Shown here piece by piece: positions 5,809-7,278 of a stretch of DNA of 7,278 nucleotides. This stretch comes from Bacteroidales bacterium. Its GTDB lineage: Bacteria > Bacteroidota > Bacteroidia > Bacteroidales > VadinHA17. The notes below the pieces were generated by a model, which made no database searches, had not been told where the DNA came from, and saw nothing but the letters and a program-made list of their open reading frames with translations. The DNA lies in assembly GCA_031285575.1 (NCBI GenBank), contig JAITVX010000209.1:1-7278 (forward strand), given 5' to 3'. Position 1 is the first letter of the stretch; every line of letters begins with the position of its first letter. A program made the translations under genes and the position numbers.

Positions 5809-7278
5809 ATGAAACGTTTAATCTCAAAGCCATTATTAGCGATGGCAATCTTTCTGGCGGTTTCGGTTTATACTGCAGTAGCGCAAGACCTGAACTCTGC
5901 CATTCAATTTACGAAAAGCGAGCAGTTTGACAAATCTGAAGAACTTCTCAAACAGTTGATACAAAAAGAACCATCAAACAGCAGAAGTTATTTCTATCTG
6001 GGCGAAAACTATCTGTTAGATTATTTTTCAGATACAATTTCCAACTCGCTTACTGTAGCGGTAAATAACGCAAAAGCCGCATATCAGAAAGGTGTTGACA
6101 CAGATCCTAATGAGCCACTGAATTATGTTGGGCTTGCAAAGGCCGCATTTTTACTTGGCGACAATCAAACGGCTGACGCAAACAGGAGCAAGGCAAGGAG
6201 TTTTCTGCTACCCTATAAAAAAATAAAAAAAATAAGTCCACCAGCTCCTCAGTATGCCTTGATACTTGCAAAAATTGCAGAATCATATATAAAAGAAGGT
6301 CAGGTTGACACTGCATTAGCTCTTCCTCTTATAAGAGAAGCGATTACAATAGATAACAAAAACAGCGAAGTCTATTTGATTGCAGGTGACATTGTAATTC
6401 TTAAAAATGACGGTTCGAAGGCCATCAATTATTATAACCAAGCTCAAATGGCTGACCCAACATCTCCCACTGCAAATATGAAAATAGGGAACATATACGT
6501 TAAGGGGCGTGCATTGCAGGCAGCTATTCCACCGTATGAACAGGCAATTGAACTTGATGCAAATTATGCTCCGGCATATCGTGAGTTAGGTCAATTATAC
6601 TTGCTTGCCGGAAGATTTGAACAGGCAAAAGGATATTTTGAAAAATACCTTTCTCTTACTGCTGGAAATATTCCTGCAAAAGTAAGGTACGTAAATGCTC
6701 TTTTCTATGCAAAAGATTATGAGGGAGTTATTACAAATGTTGAGGATATTTTCAAGGTGGACAAATCAAGAACATACATGAACCGCATAGCAGGGTATTC
6801 AAGTTTTGAGAAAAATCCGCCCGATTATGACAAAGCTTTTAATTATATGCAAACACTTTTCTCAACATTAACTCCCGATAGGATTATTCCGAGAGACTAT
6901 CAGTATATGGCAAGAATTATTGCGAAGAAAAATGCTAATGCGCCAAAACTTGCCGATGATGCCGCAGCATTGAGAAATCAGGTAAATAAGGATAAAGCAA
7001 GAGTATCTACAATAAGAGCGGTAGCAGATAAAGATGCTTTGAACATCGTAATAGCAAAAAATACCGCAAAAGCGGACAGTTTAGACCAGGTTGTAGCTGC
7101 AATGAACAAGGAAGTTGCTATGGCATACCAGTATTATGACAAACTGCTTGAGCAAAGACCCGACGACAAGGTTCTGATTGGAGAAATAGCATCAACATAC
7201 AACTCATTCAGAGACTACAATGGTGTTGCAAAAACACTGACCAAAATGTTAGGCCCGCTTCCCGACAGCAGAGATGAT
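5809..7278 (+). CDS. secreted tetratricopeptide repeat protein, C-terminus cut by window edge
   Basis: 490 residues are visible and the frame is open to the right edge. The N-terminus (MKRLISKPLLAMAIFLAVS) is a classical signal peptide with likely cleavage after AVA at residue 25, so the protein is exported without a lipobox. TPR-like helix pairs follow: about 29-70 (QFDKSEELLKQLI, then YFYLGENYL), about 85-120 (GLAKAAFLLGDNQTA), about 186-220 (NDGSKAINYYNQAQMADP), about 224-254 (YEQAIELD) and about 255-288 (LLAGRFEQAKGYFEKYL). The region after about 385 is Ala- and Lys-rich and may form longer helices or a coiled coil before another TPR-like unit. TPR arrays usually scaffold protein complexes, here in the periplasm. 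It lies 135 bases after the PstS-like gene on the same strand, and the two probably work together. Confidence 0.9.
   Translation, partial: MKRLISKPLLAMAIFLAVSVYTAVAQDLNSAIQFTKSEQFDKSEELLKQLIQKEPSNSRSYFYLGENYLLDYFSDTISNSLTVAVNNAKAAYQKGVDTDPNEPLNYVGLAKAAFLLGDNQTADANRSKARSFLLPYKKIKKISPPAPQYALILAKIAESYIKEGQVDTALALPLIREAITIDNKNSEVYLIAGDIVILKNDGSKAINYYNQAQMADPTSPTANMKIGNIYVKGRALQAAIPPYEQAIELDANYAPAYRELGQLYLLAGRFEQAKGYFEKYLSLTAGNIPAKVRYVNALFYAKDYEGVITNVEDIFKVDKSRTYMNRIAGYSSFEKNPPDYDKAFNYMQTLFSTLTPDRIIPRDYQYMARIIAKKNANAPKLADDAAALRNQVNKDKARVSTIRAVADKDALNIVIAKNTAKADSLDQVVAAMNKEVAMAYQYYDKLLEQRPDDKVLIGEIASTYNSFRDYNGVAKTLTKMLGPLPDSRDD

Noticed and set aside
1..7278. CRISPR array, tRNA or rRNA genes, insertion sequences, phage genes
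   Set aside because: No regularly spaced direct repeats, no cloverleaf-like segment, no transposase motifs and no flanking terminal repeats were seen on either strand.

Overview
The window looks like chromosomal DNA from a member of the Bacteroidota, most likely Bacteroidales. The grounds are a perfect -7 box of the Bacteroidetes type (TAnnTTTG) in front of the peptidase gene, no clear Shine-Dalgarno sequence before any start codon, a signal peptidase I enlarged by insertions, and a PstS-like lipoprotein with the sequence signature of a Bacteroidales-typical subfamily. The placement rests on motifs read by eye, not on a search.

Left block (91-4145, minus strand). Four genes run right to left: an S41 (C-terminal-processing type) lipoprotein peptidase, ruvC, dapB and lepB, with gaps of 6, 40 and 37 bases. 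They look like one transcription unit, probably driven by the promoter at 4165-4172. The products serve different processes: envelope proteolysis, Holliday-junction resolution, lysine/diaminopimelate synthesis and protein export. ruvC has only a TTG start and lies in the same frame as the peptidase, separated by one TAG and two codons. At the far left edge (1-81) is a possible 3' end of a convergent plus-strand gene.

Central intergenic region (4146-4471). The two blocks diverge here. The gap holds the peptidase promoter, then a GC-rich, strongly structured island (about 4221-4330, roughly 55% GC by hand count, with three hairpins), then a very AT-rich stretch (about 19% GC) leading to the right block. 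The island is the least explained feature of the window and is a candidate structured RNA or interspersed repeat.

Right block (4472-7278, plus strand). A 77-residue protein with two predicted membrane segments is followed 14 bases later by a PstS-family substrate-binding lipoprotein. After a 135-base AT-rich gap comes a secreted TPR protein that runs off the right edge. No ABC transporter genes are present. I recall this trio beside ExbB/ExbD/TonB genes in Bacteroidales, so a role in the energised cell envelope is more likely than classical phosphate import. This block is clearly more AT-rich than the left one.
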